DNA from: JAABRE01 sp964413275
Lineage (GTDB): Bacteria > Cyanobacteriota > Cyanobacteriia > Cyanobacteriales > JAABRE01
NCBI GenBank assembly: GCA_964413275.1
Contig: CAYPSO010000009.1
Span: 6,648 to 70,647, forward strand
Direction: 5' to 3'
DNA length: 64,000 nucleotides
Shown here: in pieces, positions 25,636 to 33,012 of the stretch
How positions within the stretch are numbered: position 1 is the stretch's first letter
Layout: every line of letters begins with the position of its first letter
Translations under genes and position numbers: made by a program
Notes under the pieces: model-generated
What the model saw: only the letters and a program-made list of their open reading frames with translations
Told to the model about the DNA's origin: nothing
Database searches by the model: none

Positions 25636-25750
25636 CATTGAAGATTAAACATTGAACATTGATAAATGGTAAATAATGAAAGCCAATCGCTAAAAGCTAA
25701 TTGCTAAAAGCTAATTGCTAAAAGCTAATTGCTAATTGCTAACCGCTAAT
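25636..25750. repeat. Seven-nucleotide-period tandem repeats
   Basis: Two blocks follow one another. CATTGAAGATTAAACATTG...AATGGTAAATAATGA (25636-25680) is of the same type as repeats in rnpB and at 60475. The second block, CTAAAAGCTAATTGCTAAAAG..., has a 7-nt period (25687-25745). These resemble the short tandemly repeated repetitive (STRR) sequences of cyanobacteria. They lie between convergent genes. Confidence 0.75.
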
Positions 25751-26162
25751 TAAATAATTCAAATACTTGACGACAAAAAATTTTTAATTTATCTTCCACA
25801 TCCTTAGTTGGTTGATAATTACCCTCTATTTTCCAATTTTCAATAGTTGAGAAACGCCAAGCTTGTCCTTGATGATTAAAACCCGCAGTTTCTATACCAA
25901 TTAATCTACGTTGATTTTCCAGAGTATCTTGATAAAAACGAATTTGAACTAAAATACTACGACACTGAAAACGCCGACTCCACCCCGGAAAATGAAAACC
26001 AATATCAATCGAGTCAGGATCTACTAATTCTATAGTATCTGGGTCATTTTTCCAGGGTTTAAGATCCGATTTGGCATCGGGAAATTCAGCTTTAAATAAA
26101 TTGACAACCGCAGCAATTTTGGTAGTAAAGTCTAAACCGATGGCTTGTTCTGATGCGTTCAT
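25746..26162 (-). CDS. Conserved hypothetical cyanobacterial protein
   Basis: A 138-residue soluble protein with no signal peptide or membrane segment. The start at ATG 26162 is chosen because AGGAG lies 8 bases upstream; the in-frame TTG at 26168 is weaker. Visible features are a Trp/Arg-rich stretch (GFHFPGWSRRFQCRSILVQIRFYQD) and ETAGFNHQGQAWRFSTIENW. It resembles small cyanobacterial proteins without assigned function. No partner gene is close on the same strand. Confidence 0.6.
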   Translation of the reverse strand: MNASEQAIGLDFTTKIAAVVNLFKAEFPDAKSDLKPWKNDPDTIELVDPDSIDIGFHFPGWSRRFQCRSILVQIRFYQDTLENQRRLIGIETAGFNHQGQAWRFSTIENWKIEGNYQPTKDVEDKLKIFCRQVFELFN

Positions 26163-26409
26163 AAGCAAAACTCCTGATTATGGTATTTTTAAGTTATATT
26201 AAAGGAAAATTAAAGTTGATTTTTTCAAAATCATTTAATTTACTTATTGGTATTTCCTTAGAGAAAAACAGATTTATAATTTAGAACATATATTGAATCA
26301 ATAAAAAAATTATTATCTATTATATGTATATTAATAATATTAATTGATAATATTGTTTTCAGCTTACCCAAGAATATGTTTTAATGTTGGCATTGGGTCT
26401 TTTTAAAAA

Positions 26410-27330
26410 ATGATAGAAATTTTGATAATTGACGATCATCCTTTACTTTGTGAAGTATTACAAAGTCGCTTAGAGGTAGAAAAAGATTTTAAAGTAGTCG
26501 GCCGTTTTTACGATGGAGAAGCAGCTATTGAGCAAGTGAAAAAACTTCAACCAGATATAGTCTTGATTGATGTAGAAATGCCAAAAATGGATGGTTTTAC
26601 TGCCACCAGAATTATTACTCAAAATAATCCTAAAACTAAAGTGATTATTTTAACAGCACATACAGATGAAATTTATTTAAAAAAAGCTTTAGAAGCCGGA
26701 GCAAAAAGTTATTTACCTAAAAATACTACCGCCGAAGATTTAAAAAATGTAATTCTTTCCGTTTATCATGATGATAGTCAAATTAGTAGGCAAATATGGG
26801 AAAAATTCCGAGAAACCCTAGAGGAAATGCAATTATTAATCGATACAAAATTCCTAGAAAATCAGGAAGAATTTCAAAAAAGTCAAAAACAATTTCAGAA
26901 AAATATTAATAGACTTTCTCAGCAGGGAATTGATTTATATCAAAAACTTGAATATTTACAAGATAATCTTGAATCCAAATATCAATATCTTGAAGAAGAA
27001 TTTAATAATTTTACAGCAAAAACTAATTATAGTTTGCAAAATTTAAATATTAATGAAAGTGAATATAGCAAAAATTTAAAAACCATTAATAAACTTAAAA
27101 TAGACTTTAAAAATACTTTAAATCAACTTAACGAAGCAGGTTTTAATCCAGATAACTTTAACAAATTTTATAAATTAGAAGAACAAGTTAAACGATATAA
27201 AACCTATGTACACGAACTTCGCAGACAAGAAAATGAAGTGAAAAAAAATTCTTCAGTCAGTTTATTTGTTTCTTTTTTTGCACTTTTTTTAAGCTCTTTG
27301 AGCTTATTTTTAAATTTTCTTTTGAGATAA
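26410..27330 (+). CDS. Tail-anchored response regulator (REC, coiled coil, C-terminal TM)
   Basis: A 306-residue protein. Residues 1-122 are a complete CheY-like receiver: acidic pair D8/D9, phosphoacceptor D54 in VLIDVEMPKMDG, T82 in VIILTAHT, and K104 in SYLPKNTT. It is closest in style to NarL receivers. The expected HTH output domain is absent. Instead, residues 125-275 form a long coiled coil (EFQKSQKQFQKNINRLSQQG, LEYLQDNLESKYQYLEEE). Residues 282-304 form one strongly hydrophobic helix (SLFVSFFALFLSSLSLFLNFLL) ending in a single Arg. It should sit with the receiver in the cytoplasm, anchored by its tail. The cognate kinase is not adjacent. Confidence 0.85.
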   Translation: MIEILIIDDHPLLCEVLQSRLEVEKDFKVVGRFYDGEAAIEQVKKLQPDIVLIDVEMPKMDGFTATRIITQNNPKTKVIILTAHTDEIYLKKALEAGAKSYLPKNTTAEDLKNVILSVYHDDSQISRQIWEKFRETLEEMQLLIDTKFLENQEEFQKSQKQFQKNINRLSQQGIDLYQKLEYLQDNLESKYQYLEEEFNNFTAKTNYSLQNLNINESEYSKNLKTINKLKIDFKNTLNQLNEAGFNPDNFNKFYKLEEQVKRYKTYVHELRRQENEVKKNSSVSLFVSFFALFLSSLSLFLNFLLR

Positions 27331-27464
27331 AATTAGCAAAATAAATATTATTAAATTTAAGTAATCTTAAGAATTTAACTAAAGATGTTAACATTAGTGC
27401 AAAATTCATCCCATCGACAAATTAAGAGTTTGATCGGCACATTTTAAGATAAAATCTGTGATGG

Positions 27465-27478
27465 CCTAGTTAACTAGG
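27465..27478. promoter_or_regulatory. CCTAGTTAACTAGG palindrome upstream of btpA
   Basis: A perfect 14-bp palindrome lies 61 bp before the btpA GTG start, in the only gap between the response-regulator gene and btpA. It could be an operator or a small hairpin. No repeated copy was noticed elsewhere in the window. Confidence 0.4.
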
Positions 27479-27539
27479 AACTGTGGTCAATTATACTTTT
27501 GATTCTTTTTTATTAAAGCGGTGCGTTAGGTAAAATTAA

Positions 27540-28382
27540 GTGAACTTATATCAAATTTTCAACACAAATAATCCGATTATTGGCGTGGTTCATCTATTAC
27601 CATTGCCAACTTCTGCTCGTTGGGGAGGTAATCTAAAAACAGTAATAGATAGAGCAGAACAAGAAGCCGCAGCTTTAGCGGCTGGAGGAGTAGATGGTAT
27701 TATTATCGAGAATTTTTTTGATGCCCCTTTCACACCTGAACAAGTTGATCCCGCAGTCGTTAGTGCCATAACCTTGATTATGGACAGGGTAATGAATTTA
27801 GTAATGTTACCTGTCGGAATTAATGTGTTGAGGAATGATGCTAAAAGTGCTATGGCGATCGCATCTTGCGTAGAAGCTCAATTTATTAGAGTTAATGTGC
27901 TAACAGGAGTCATGGCCACAGATCAAGGAATAATTGAAGGAAAAGCCCATCAATTGTTGCGTTATCGCCGAGAATTGGACTCTGATATTGCTATTTTAGC
28001 AGATGTATTAGTTAAACACGCTCGACCATTAGGAGCTCCTAATTTAACAGTAGCAGTACAGGATACCATTGAAAGAGGTTTAGCCGATGGAGTAATTCTT
28101 TCAGGATGGGCGACTGGGCAACCTCCTAGCTTAGAAGACTTAGAATTAGCTTCAGCCGCCGCAGGAGATACTCCAGTATTTATTGGTAGTGGCGCAAATT
28201 GGGAAAATATACCCCAATTAATGCAAGCCGCCGATGGAGTAATTGTTGCTAGTTCCCTCAAACGTAATGGTAAAATAACCGAACCGATAGATCATCTTAG
28301 TGTTGCTCAATTCGTAGAATCTGCCAGAAGTGTTGTTAAACCTGAAAATAAATTTAAAGCAATATCTCAAATTAAAATGTAG
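27540..28382 (+). CDS. btpA: BtpA-family photosystem I biogenesis protein
   Basis: A 280-residue TIM-barrel-like protein of the BtpA/SgcQ family. In Synechocystis BtpA is a thylakoid-associated protein needed for stable accumulation of the PSI reaction-centre proteins PsaA/B. The N-terminus NPIIGVVHLLPLPTSARWGG, DGIIIENFFDAPF, FIRVNVLTGVMATDQGIIEG and GSGANWENIPQLM are the conserved blocks. Translation must start at the GTG at 27540, because the conserved N-terminus begins there and no upstream in-frame ATG fits. The length is normal. Confidence 0.92.
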   Translation: MNLYQIFNTNNPIIGVVHLLPLPTSARWGGNLKTVIDRAEQEAAALAAGGVDGIIIENFFDAPFTPEQVDPAVVSAITLIMDRVMNLVMLPVGINVLRNDAKSAMAIASCVEAQFIRVNVLTGVMATDQGIIEGKAHQLLRYRRELDSDIAILADVLVKHARPLGAPNLTVAVQDTIERGLADGVILSGWATGQPPSLEDLELASAAAGDTPVFIGSGANWENIPQLMQAADGVIVASSLKRNGKITEPIDHLSVAQFVESARSVVKPENKFKAISQIKM

Positions 28383-28448
28383 TCGTTAATATATTTAATA
28401 GTTAGAAGTTAATAACTAATAACTGATAATTAATAACTGATAATTAAT

Positions 28449-29417
28449 ATGATTCGTCGACGTTCACTTCCTTGGATTTATCGTTGGTCACGCCCTATAA
28501 TTGGTGGAATAGCTGTTGTAGGTGCTAGTCTAACTGGTTATCTCACCTATGTAAAACTGACTGGAGGAGCAGTAGCTTGTGGTGTAGATGCTGCTTCTAG
28601 TAGTGGTTGTAATGATGTTCTTTCTAGTCCCTATGCTACTGTATTTGGCTTACCCCTAACCATATTTGGTTTTCTAGCTTATTTCAGTATGGCAGTTTTT
28701 GCCCTAAGTCCTTCATTTATTAGTCCCGATAGTAATAAAAAACTGAGAAATAATTTAGAAAATTGGACTTGGTTGCTACTACTCGCTGGTGGTACAGCTA
28801 TGGCTACATTTAGTGGCTATTTGATGTATGTATTATTTTTTGAATTACAGTCTGTGTGTTATTACTGTATAGGTTCAGCTTTATTTTGTCTTAGTCTGCT
28901 CGCTTTAACTATTTTAGGACGAGATTGGGAAGATGTAGGACAAATATTTTTTACCATGATTATTGTCTTTATGATTACCATAGTCGGTACTTTAGGAGTT
29001 TATGCCAATGTTAATGGTTCAGTAAATGCTGATGGTAAAATTCCTATTACTCAACCTAAAGAAGCTCCTAAACCCCCTGAAGGTTGGCCAATTACAACAA
29101 CATCAGGGGAATCAGAAGTTGCCTTAGCCCAACATTTAACTGCAATAGGTGCTAAAAAATTTGGTGCATTTTGGTGTCCCCATTGTTACGATCAAAAACA
29201 AGTATTTGGTAAAGAAGCTTTTGCCCAAATAAATTATATCGAATGTGATCCTAATGGTAAAAATCCTCAACCTCAAGTTTGTCAAGATGTAGGGATTAAA
29301 GGTTTTCCAAGTTGGGAAATTAAAGGAAAATTATATTCAGGAACACAATCCCTTGAGAAACTAGCCGAATTATCTAATTATCAAGGTTCTCAAGATTTCC
29401 GCTATAGTCTGCCCTAA
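28449..29417 (+). CDS. VKOR-thioredoxin fusion (disulfide bond-forming membrane protein)
   Basis: A 322-residue fusion. Residues 15-185 are the four-to-five-TM vitamin K epoxide reductase domain, with loop cysteines C44 and C54 and the quinone-site pair C137-YY-C140. Residues 215-322 are a thioredoxin-like domain with active site FWCPHC (C243, C246). The fusion oxidises the Trx-like domain and passes electrons to quinone, making disulfides in lumenal or periplasmic proteins, as shown for the Synechococcus homologue. A basic N-terminus (MIRRRSLPWIYRWSR) precedes TM1. The preceding spacer holds repeats of TAATAACTGATAAT. Confidence 0.93.
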   Translation: MIRRRSLPWIYRWSRPIIGGIAVVGASLTGYLTYVKLTGGAVACGVDAASSSGCNDVLSSPYATVFGLPLTIFGFLAYFSMAVFALSPSFISPDSNKKLRNNLENWTWLLLLAGGTAMATFSGYLMYVLFFELQSVCYYCIGSALFCLSLLALTILGRDWEDVGQIFFTMIIVFMITIVGTLGVYANVNGSVNADGKIPITQPKEAPKPPEGWPITTTSGESEVALAQHLTAIGAKKFGAFWCPHCYDQKQVFGKEAFAQINYIECDPNGKNPQPQVCQDVGIKGFPSWEIKGKLYSGTQSLEKLAELSNYQGSQDFRYSLP

Positions 29418-29452
29418 ATTAGTTAAACCATCCCAATATTAAACTTCAATCT

Positions 29453-29469
29453 GGTGGGCATTGCCCACC
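29453..29469. terminator. GGTGGGCATTGCCCACC hairpin after the VKOR gene
   Basis: An 8-bp perfect arm palindrome, 36 bp after the VKOR stop, is followed by TTGCTATTTTTTATAA. It belongs to the dispersed GGTGGGCA-type repeat family but is placed and followed by T-rich sequence like a terminator. Confidence 0.5.
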
Positions 29470-29516
29470 TTGCTATTTTTTATAATTTCTCAAATTAGTG
29501 TTATAACTATTAACTA

Positions 29517-29585
29517 TTAACCGCTAACAGCTAAAAGCTAAAAGCTAAAAGCTAACCGCTAACCGCTAACTAATAACTAATAACA
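29517..29585. repeat. AGCTAAA heptamer tandem repeat
   Basis: Seven-nucleotide units (AGCTAAA, variant CGCTAAC) repeat through 29520-29570, then TAACTAATAACTAATAAC up to the next start codon. It is the same type as at 25687 and, inverted, at 60400. No coding role. Confidence 0.75.
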
Positions 29586-29589
29586 AAAA

Positions 29590-31380
29590 ATGACCATTGT
29601 TCTTACTTTTGGGGTTTTAATTGTTGCTTTAATTTGTTTTATTGTTGAATGGTTTCCCGTTGATTTTACTGCCCTTTGCGTTGCCATAGCTTTAATGTTG
29701 TTAGGGTTAGTAACCCCAGAAGAAGGTATTTCTGGCTTTAGTAGTTCTGCCACAATTACAGTTATGGCCATGTTTATCCTTAGTGCTGGTATTGCTCGCA
29801 CTGGTGCAATTAGCTCTCTCAGAGATTTATTACTAAAATGGGGAGGGAAAAATGCAGCTCAACAAATACTGGTAATGGGATTAATTGTAGGGCCAATTAG
29901 TGCCTTTATTAATAATACTGCGGTGGTAGCCATATTTTTACCCATCATAGAAGATTGGTGTAAAAAAACAGGTATTTCTGTCTCAAAATTACTTATTCCC
30001 TTATCCTACGCTACGATTTTAGGAGGAATGCTCACTTTAATTGGTACTTCTACTAATATTTTAGCTAGTGGCATTTCTAAACAATTAGGCTATGGAGAAT
30101 TTGAGTTATTTCAATTTAGTATCTTAGGAATATTTACCTTTTTAATTGGTACTTTATACTTGACAGTAATCACCCCTTTTTTATTGCCTAATCGTAAACC
30201 TTCTAACGATAATTCTATCTCCCAAGATTACCAATTAAAAGAGTATATAACCGAGTTATTAATTACCCCTCGTTCTAGTTTAATTGGACAAACTTTAAGA
30301 AATACAGAAATTCAAAGAAAATTTGATATAGATGTCTTAGAAATTATCCGTAATGATATTCACTTTCCTCAACCTTTAGGAGATAAAATTCTTAACGCTG
30401 GAGACATTTTACTTGTCAGAAGTGGTAAAGAAGAACTTTTAAAAATTCGTGAAGAAAAAGGTTTAGAGTTATTAGCAGATGTTAAATTTGAAGATGAAGC
30501 TTTAGAAGTCGAATTAAATACTGGACAGGAAAAAATTGCCGAAGTCTTAATACTTTCTAATTCCCGTTTAATTGGTTCTACCCTTAAAGATTTAAGATTC
30601 AGACAGCGTTATAATGCCACAGTTATCGCCATTCGTCGAGGTCAAGAATTAATCAGACAACGTTTAGGCAAAGTATCCCTTCGTTTTGGTGATTTATTAT
30701 TAGTTCAAGGACCAAAAGAAAGCTTTTTAGGATTACAAACTACCAGAGAATTATTAGTTCTTGAAGAAAGAAATGTAGAAAACTTTCGCCAAGATAAAGC
30801 TATTATTGCTGTAGGTATCGTATTAGGAGTTGTTTTAGTTGCTGCCTTAACTCCTTTTCCTATCTTAGTTAGTGCTTTAGCTGGTGTAGTATTAATGGTA
30901 TTTACAGGTTGTTTAAAACCGGGGGAAATTTACGGTGCAATACGTTGGGATGTAATTTTTTTATTAGCTGGTTTAATTCCTTTAGGCATAGCTATGGATA
31001 AATCAGGGGCAACTCAATGGCTAGCAGATAATTTATTACGTTTAGGGGGAGAATTTTCTGGTTATTGGATTTTACTGTTTTTCTTTGGTATTACTTCTAT
31101 TTTGACAGAAATTCTTTCCAATAATGCTTCAGTGGTTTTAATGATTCCCGTTGCCGTTAAGGTGGCAGTGGCTTTAAATCTTAACCCCTATGCTTTTATG
31201 TATGCAGTGACCTTTGCTGCTTCTAATAGCTTTGCTACTCCCATTGGCTATCAAACTAATACGATGGTATATGGTGCAGGTGGTTATAAATTTCTTGATT
31301 TTATGCGTATAGGAGGCCCATTAAATTTATTAATGATGGTGATTACACCTTTGTTAATCGTTTGGTTATATGGCTTATAA
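29590..31380 (+). CDS. SLC13-family permease with two TrkA-C domains
   Basis: A 596-residue protein of the DASS/SLC13 type with central regulatory domains. Residues 1-200 form the first membrane half (FINNTAVVAIFLPI, LIGTSTNILASGI). Residues about 205-400 contain two RCK_C/TrkA-C domains (PRSSLIGQTLRNTEIQRKF, NSRLIGSTLKDLRFRQRYNATVIAIRR). Residues 405-596 form the second membrane half (LSNNASVVLMIPVA, ATPIGYQTNTMVYGAGGYKF). SNT-type motifs in both halves are typical of sodium-coupled anion transporters, with sulfate or dicarboxylate as common cargo. The substrate is not decidable from the sequence. Confidence 0.88.
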   Translation: MTIVLTFGVLIVALICFIVEWFPVDFTALCVAIALMLLGLVTPEEGISGFSSSATITVMAMFILSAGIARTGAISSLRDLLLKWGGKNAAQQILVMGLIVGPISAFINNTAVVAIFLPIIEDWCKKTGISVSKLLIPLSYATILGGMLTLIGTSTNILASGISKQLGYGEFELFQFSILGIFTFLIGTLYLTVITPFLLPNRKPSNDNSISQDYQLKEYITELLITPRSSLIGQTLRNTEIQRKFDIDVLEIIRNDIHFPQPLGDKILNAGDILLVRSGKEELLKIREEKGLELLADVKFEDEALEVELNTGQEKIAEVLILSNSRLIGSTLKDLRFRQRYNATVIAIRRGQELIRQRLGKVSLRFGDLLLVQGPKESFLGLQTTRELLVLEERNVENFRQDKAIIAVGIVLGVVLVAALTPFPILVSALAGVVLMVFTGCLKPGEIYGAIRWDVIFLLAGLIPLGIAMDKSGATQWLADNLLRLGGEFSGYWILLFFFGITSILTEILSNNASVVLMIPVAVKVAVALNLNPYAFMYAVTFAASNSFATPIGYQTNTMVYGAGGYKFLDFMRIGGPLNLLMMVITPLLIVWLYGL

Positions 31381-31393
31381 AATATTAACTAAC

Positions 31394-31468
31394 GTTACGC
31401 AAAAGGTATTAACTGTTAGCTGAATACTAACTACTAACTACTGACTACTGACTACTACTTTGCGTAAC
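31394..31468. repeat. GTTACGCAAA inverted repeat flanking ACTACTGACTACT repeats
   Basis: GTTACGCAAA at 31394-31403 and its complement TTTGCGTAAC at 31459-31468 enclose AACTACTAACTACTGACTACTGACTACT-like tandem units. The stem-loop lies between convergent genes (SLC13 permease and a small hypothetical gene). It may act as a bidirectional terminator or be a small mobile repeat. Confidence 0.6.
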
Positions 31469-31469
31469 A

Positions 31470-31718
31470 TCAGATATTAAGTTGATTGATTGGTATAAAA
31501 TTTTCGTGGGGCAATAAAATTGGTTTCTTACTACAAATTACTTGCCCTCGATAGTTTTCAGGATTAATAGCTACTCCTATGGGTTGTTTATGATGATGAC
31601 CTTCTACTTGAGCATAAGCTAAATAAATTTGTCTAGCTGCTCTTAATAAACTTGGATTTAGTAATAAGGTTTTACTATTTTGCTTTTGATTAAGAATTTT
31701 TTCTGTTGGCTGAACCAT
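31470..31718 (-). CDS. Small hypothetical protein
   Basis: An 82-residue basic soluble protein with no recognisable domain. It has a helical segment (LNPSLLRAARQIYLAYAQVEGHHHKQPIGVAINPENYRGQVIC) that looks conserved-protein-like. The start ATG at 31718 follows AAAGGTATTGATTA, a weak ribosome-binding site. It is isolated between repeats and a transporter pseudogene, so context gives no clue. Confidence 0.5.
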   Translation of the reverse strand: MVQPTEKILNQKQNSKTLLLNPSLLRAARQIYLAYAQVEGHHHKQPIGVAINPENYRGQVICSKKPILLPHENFIPINQLNI

Positions 31719-31809
31719 TAATCAATACCTTTCCAAAATATTTAACTTGACTTTAATGTATTCTGGGATCATAGTGCAACAGTATTGGTTAGTAGTTAGT
31801 GGTTTGTAG

Positions 31810-32902
31810 TTAGTTATTAGTTATTGGTTTTTCATTAAGCTCTCTTAGAGAATTGTAGGTCAAAGCTTTGGGTTCAACTATATCATCAACTAAGTTAACC
31901 AAAAACGCAGCAATTAAAAAAGAAAAACCACTTAAAACTACAGCCAATAAACGATTATTATTTAAAAAATAATTCATCACCCAACCTAAACCAAGGGCAG
32001 CAATAATTTGGGGAATAACAATAAAAGCATTAAAAATTCCCATATAAATACCAATATTTTGACGGGGAAGACAGGGAGACAAAATCGCATAAGGCATAGA
32101 TAAAATGAATCCCGTCAGTATAAAGTTGAGAATTTTGATCCGTTGCCCCAAAAATCTCATGGGCAACTGCGGTAGGAAAATATAAAAATACAGCAAACAT
32201 TCCTAACCAAGTAAAAAATTGTACCCAAGCAAGTTGCTTCATGGTGGTGGGCATTTTTTTAATTAGGAGAAATATTTCTTGAAAATTTTGATTTTCTTGA
32301 AGTTTAGCCGGTTGTTCAGGAGGAGATTCTTCTGTATTAAAAACAGTCCAGGTAATGGAAGCTAAAAAAATAGCTGCACCAATATAAAAAGATAATTTAA
32401 TGCCAAAAATATTATCTAATAACCAAGGTAAAACAGCAGCAACGACAGCACCACAACCAATAAAAAAGCTTTGCATGGAAAAGCCTTTAGTACGCTGTTT
32501 TTCTGGTAAAGAATCAGTGAGAAATGCTCGAAAAGGTTCTGTCGTAATATTAATTGAAGTATCTAAAATCCACAATAAACCAGCAGCCATCCATAAAGAT
32601 GAAGAGTTTGGCATTAATAATAAAGCTACAGAAGCAAGAATTGCACCGACAAAAAAATAAGGTCTTCTTCTACCCAAAAATGTCCAAGTGCGATCGCTGA
32701 AATAACCAATAATTGGTTGGGCAATTAAACCACTTAACGGTGCTGCTAACCAGAGCATAGGAATTTGTTCGGGATTAGCTCCTAAATATTCATAAATGGC
32801 ACTGGTATTGGCCATTTGTAAAGCCCAGCCAAATTGTACGCCAAAAAATCCAAAAGTTAAATTCCATAGTTGCCAAAAATTTAAGTTTTTTTTCTGTGTC
32901 AT
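31810..32902 (-). pseudogene. Decayed MFS sugar transporter (SLC45-like) with internal deletion and frameshift
   Basis: The first ~265 codons (from 32902) encode an intact MFS start: GVQFGWALQMANTSAIYEYLG, IGYFSDRTWTFLGRRRPYFF, and TEPFRAFLTDSLPEKQR. The frame then breaks near 32100. The sequence resumes in another frame with LSMPYAILSPCLPRQNIGIYMGIFN and a C-terminal half (VIPQIIAALGLGWVMNYF). In intact relatives over 100 residues lie between these blocks, so roughly TM7-10 have been deleted together with the frameshift. Both fragments together reach about 340 codons against more than 440 for the family. It lies 110 bp downstream of gghA, so a role in sugar or glucosylglycerol movement is possible but unproven. 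Confidence 0.8.
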
Positions 32903-33012
32903 TAAGCATTTGATAATTGAACAAGATCATCTGATTCAGTAATTTTTTCGCAACTCATCTCATCTCTGCTCAGAAATTACTGAAAATGGTGGGTATTGCC
33001 CACCCTACAAAT

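Noticed and set aside
25681..25750. Possible CRISPR array because of regularly spaced repeats
   Set aside because: The units are 7 nt and directly tandem, without unique spacers; no cas genes are near.
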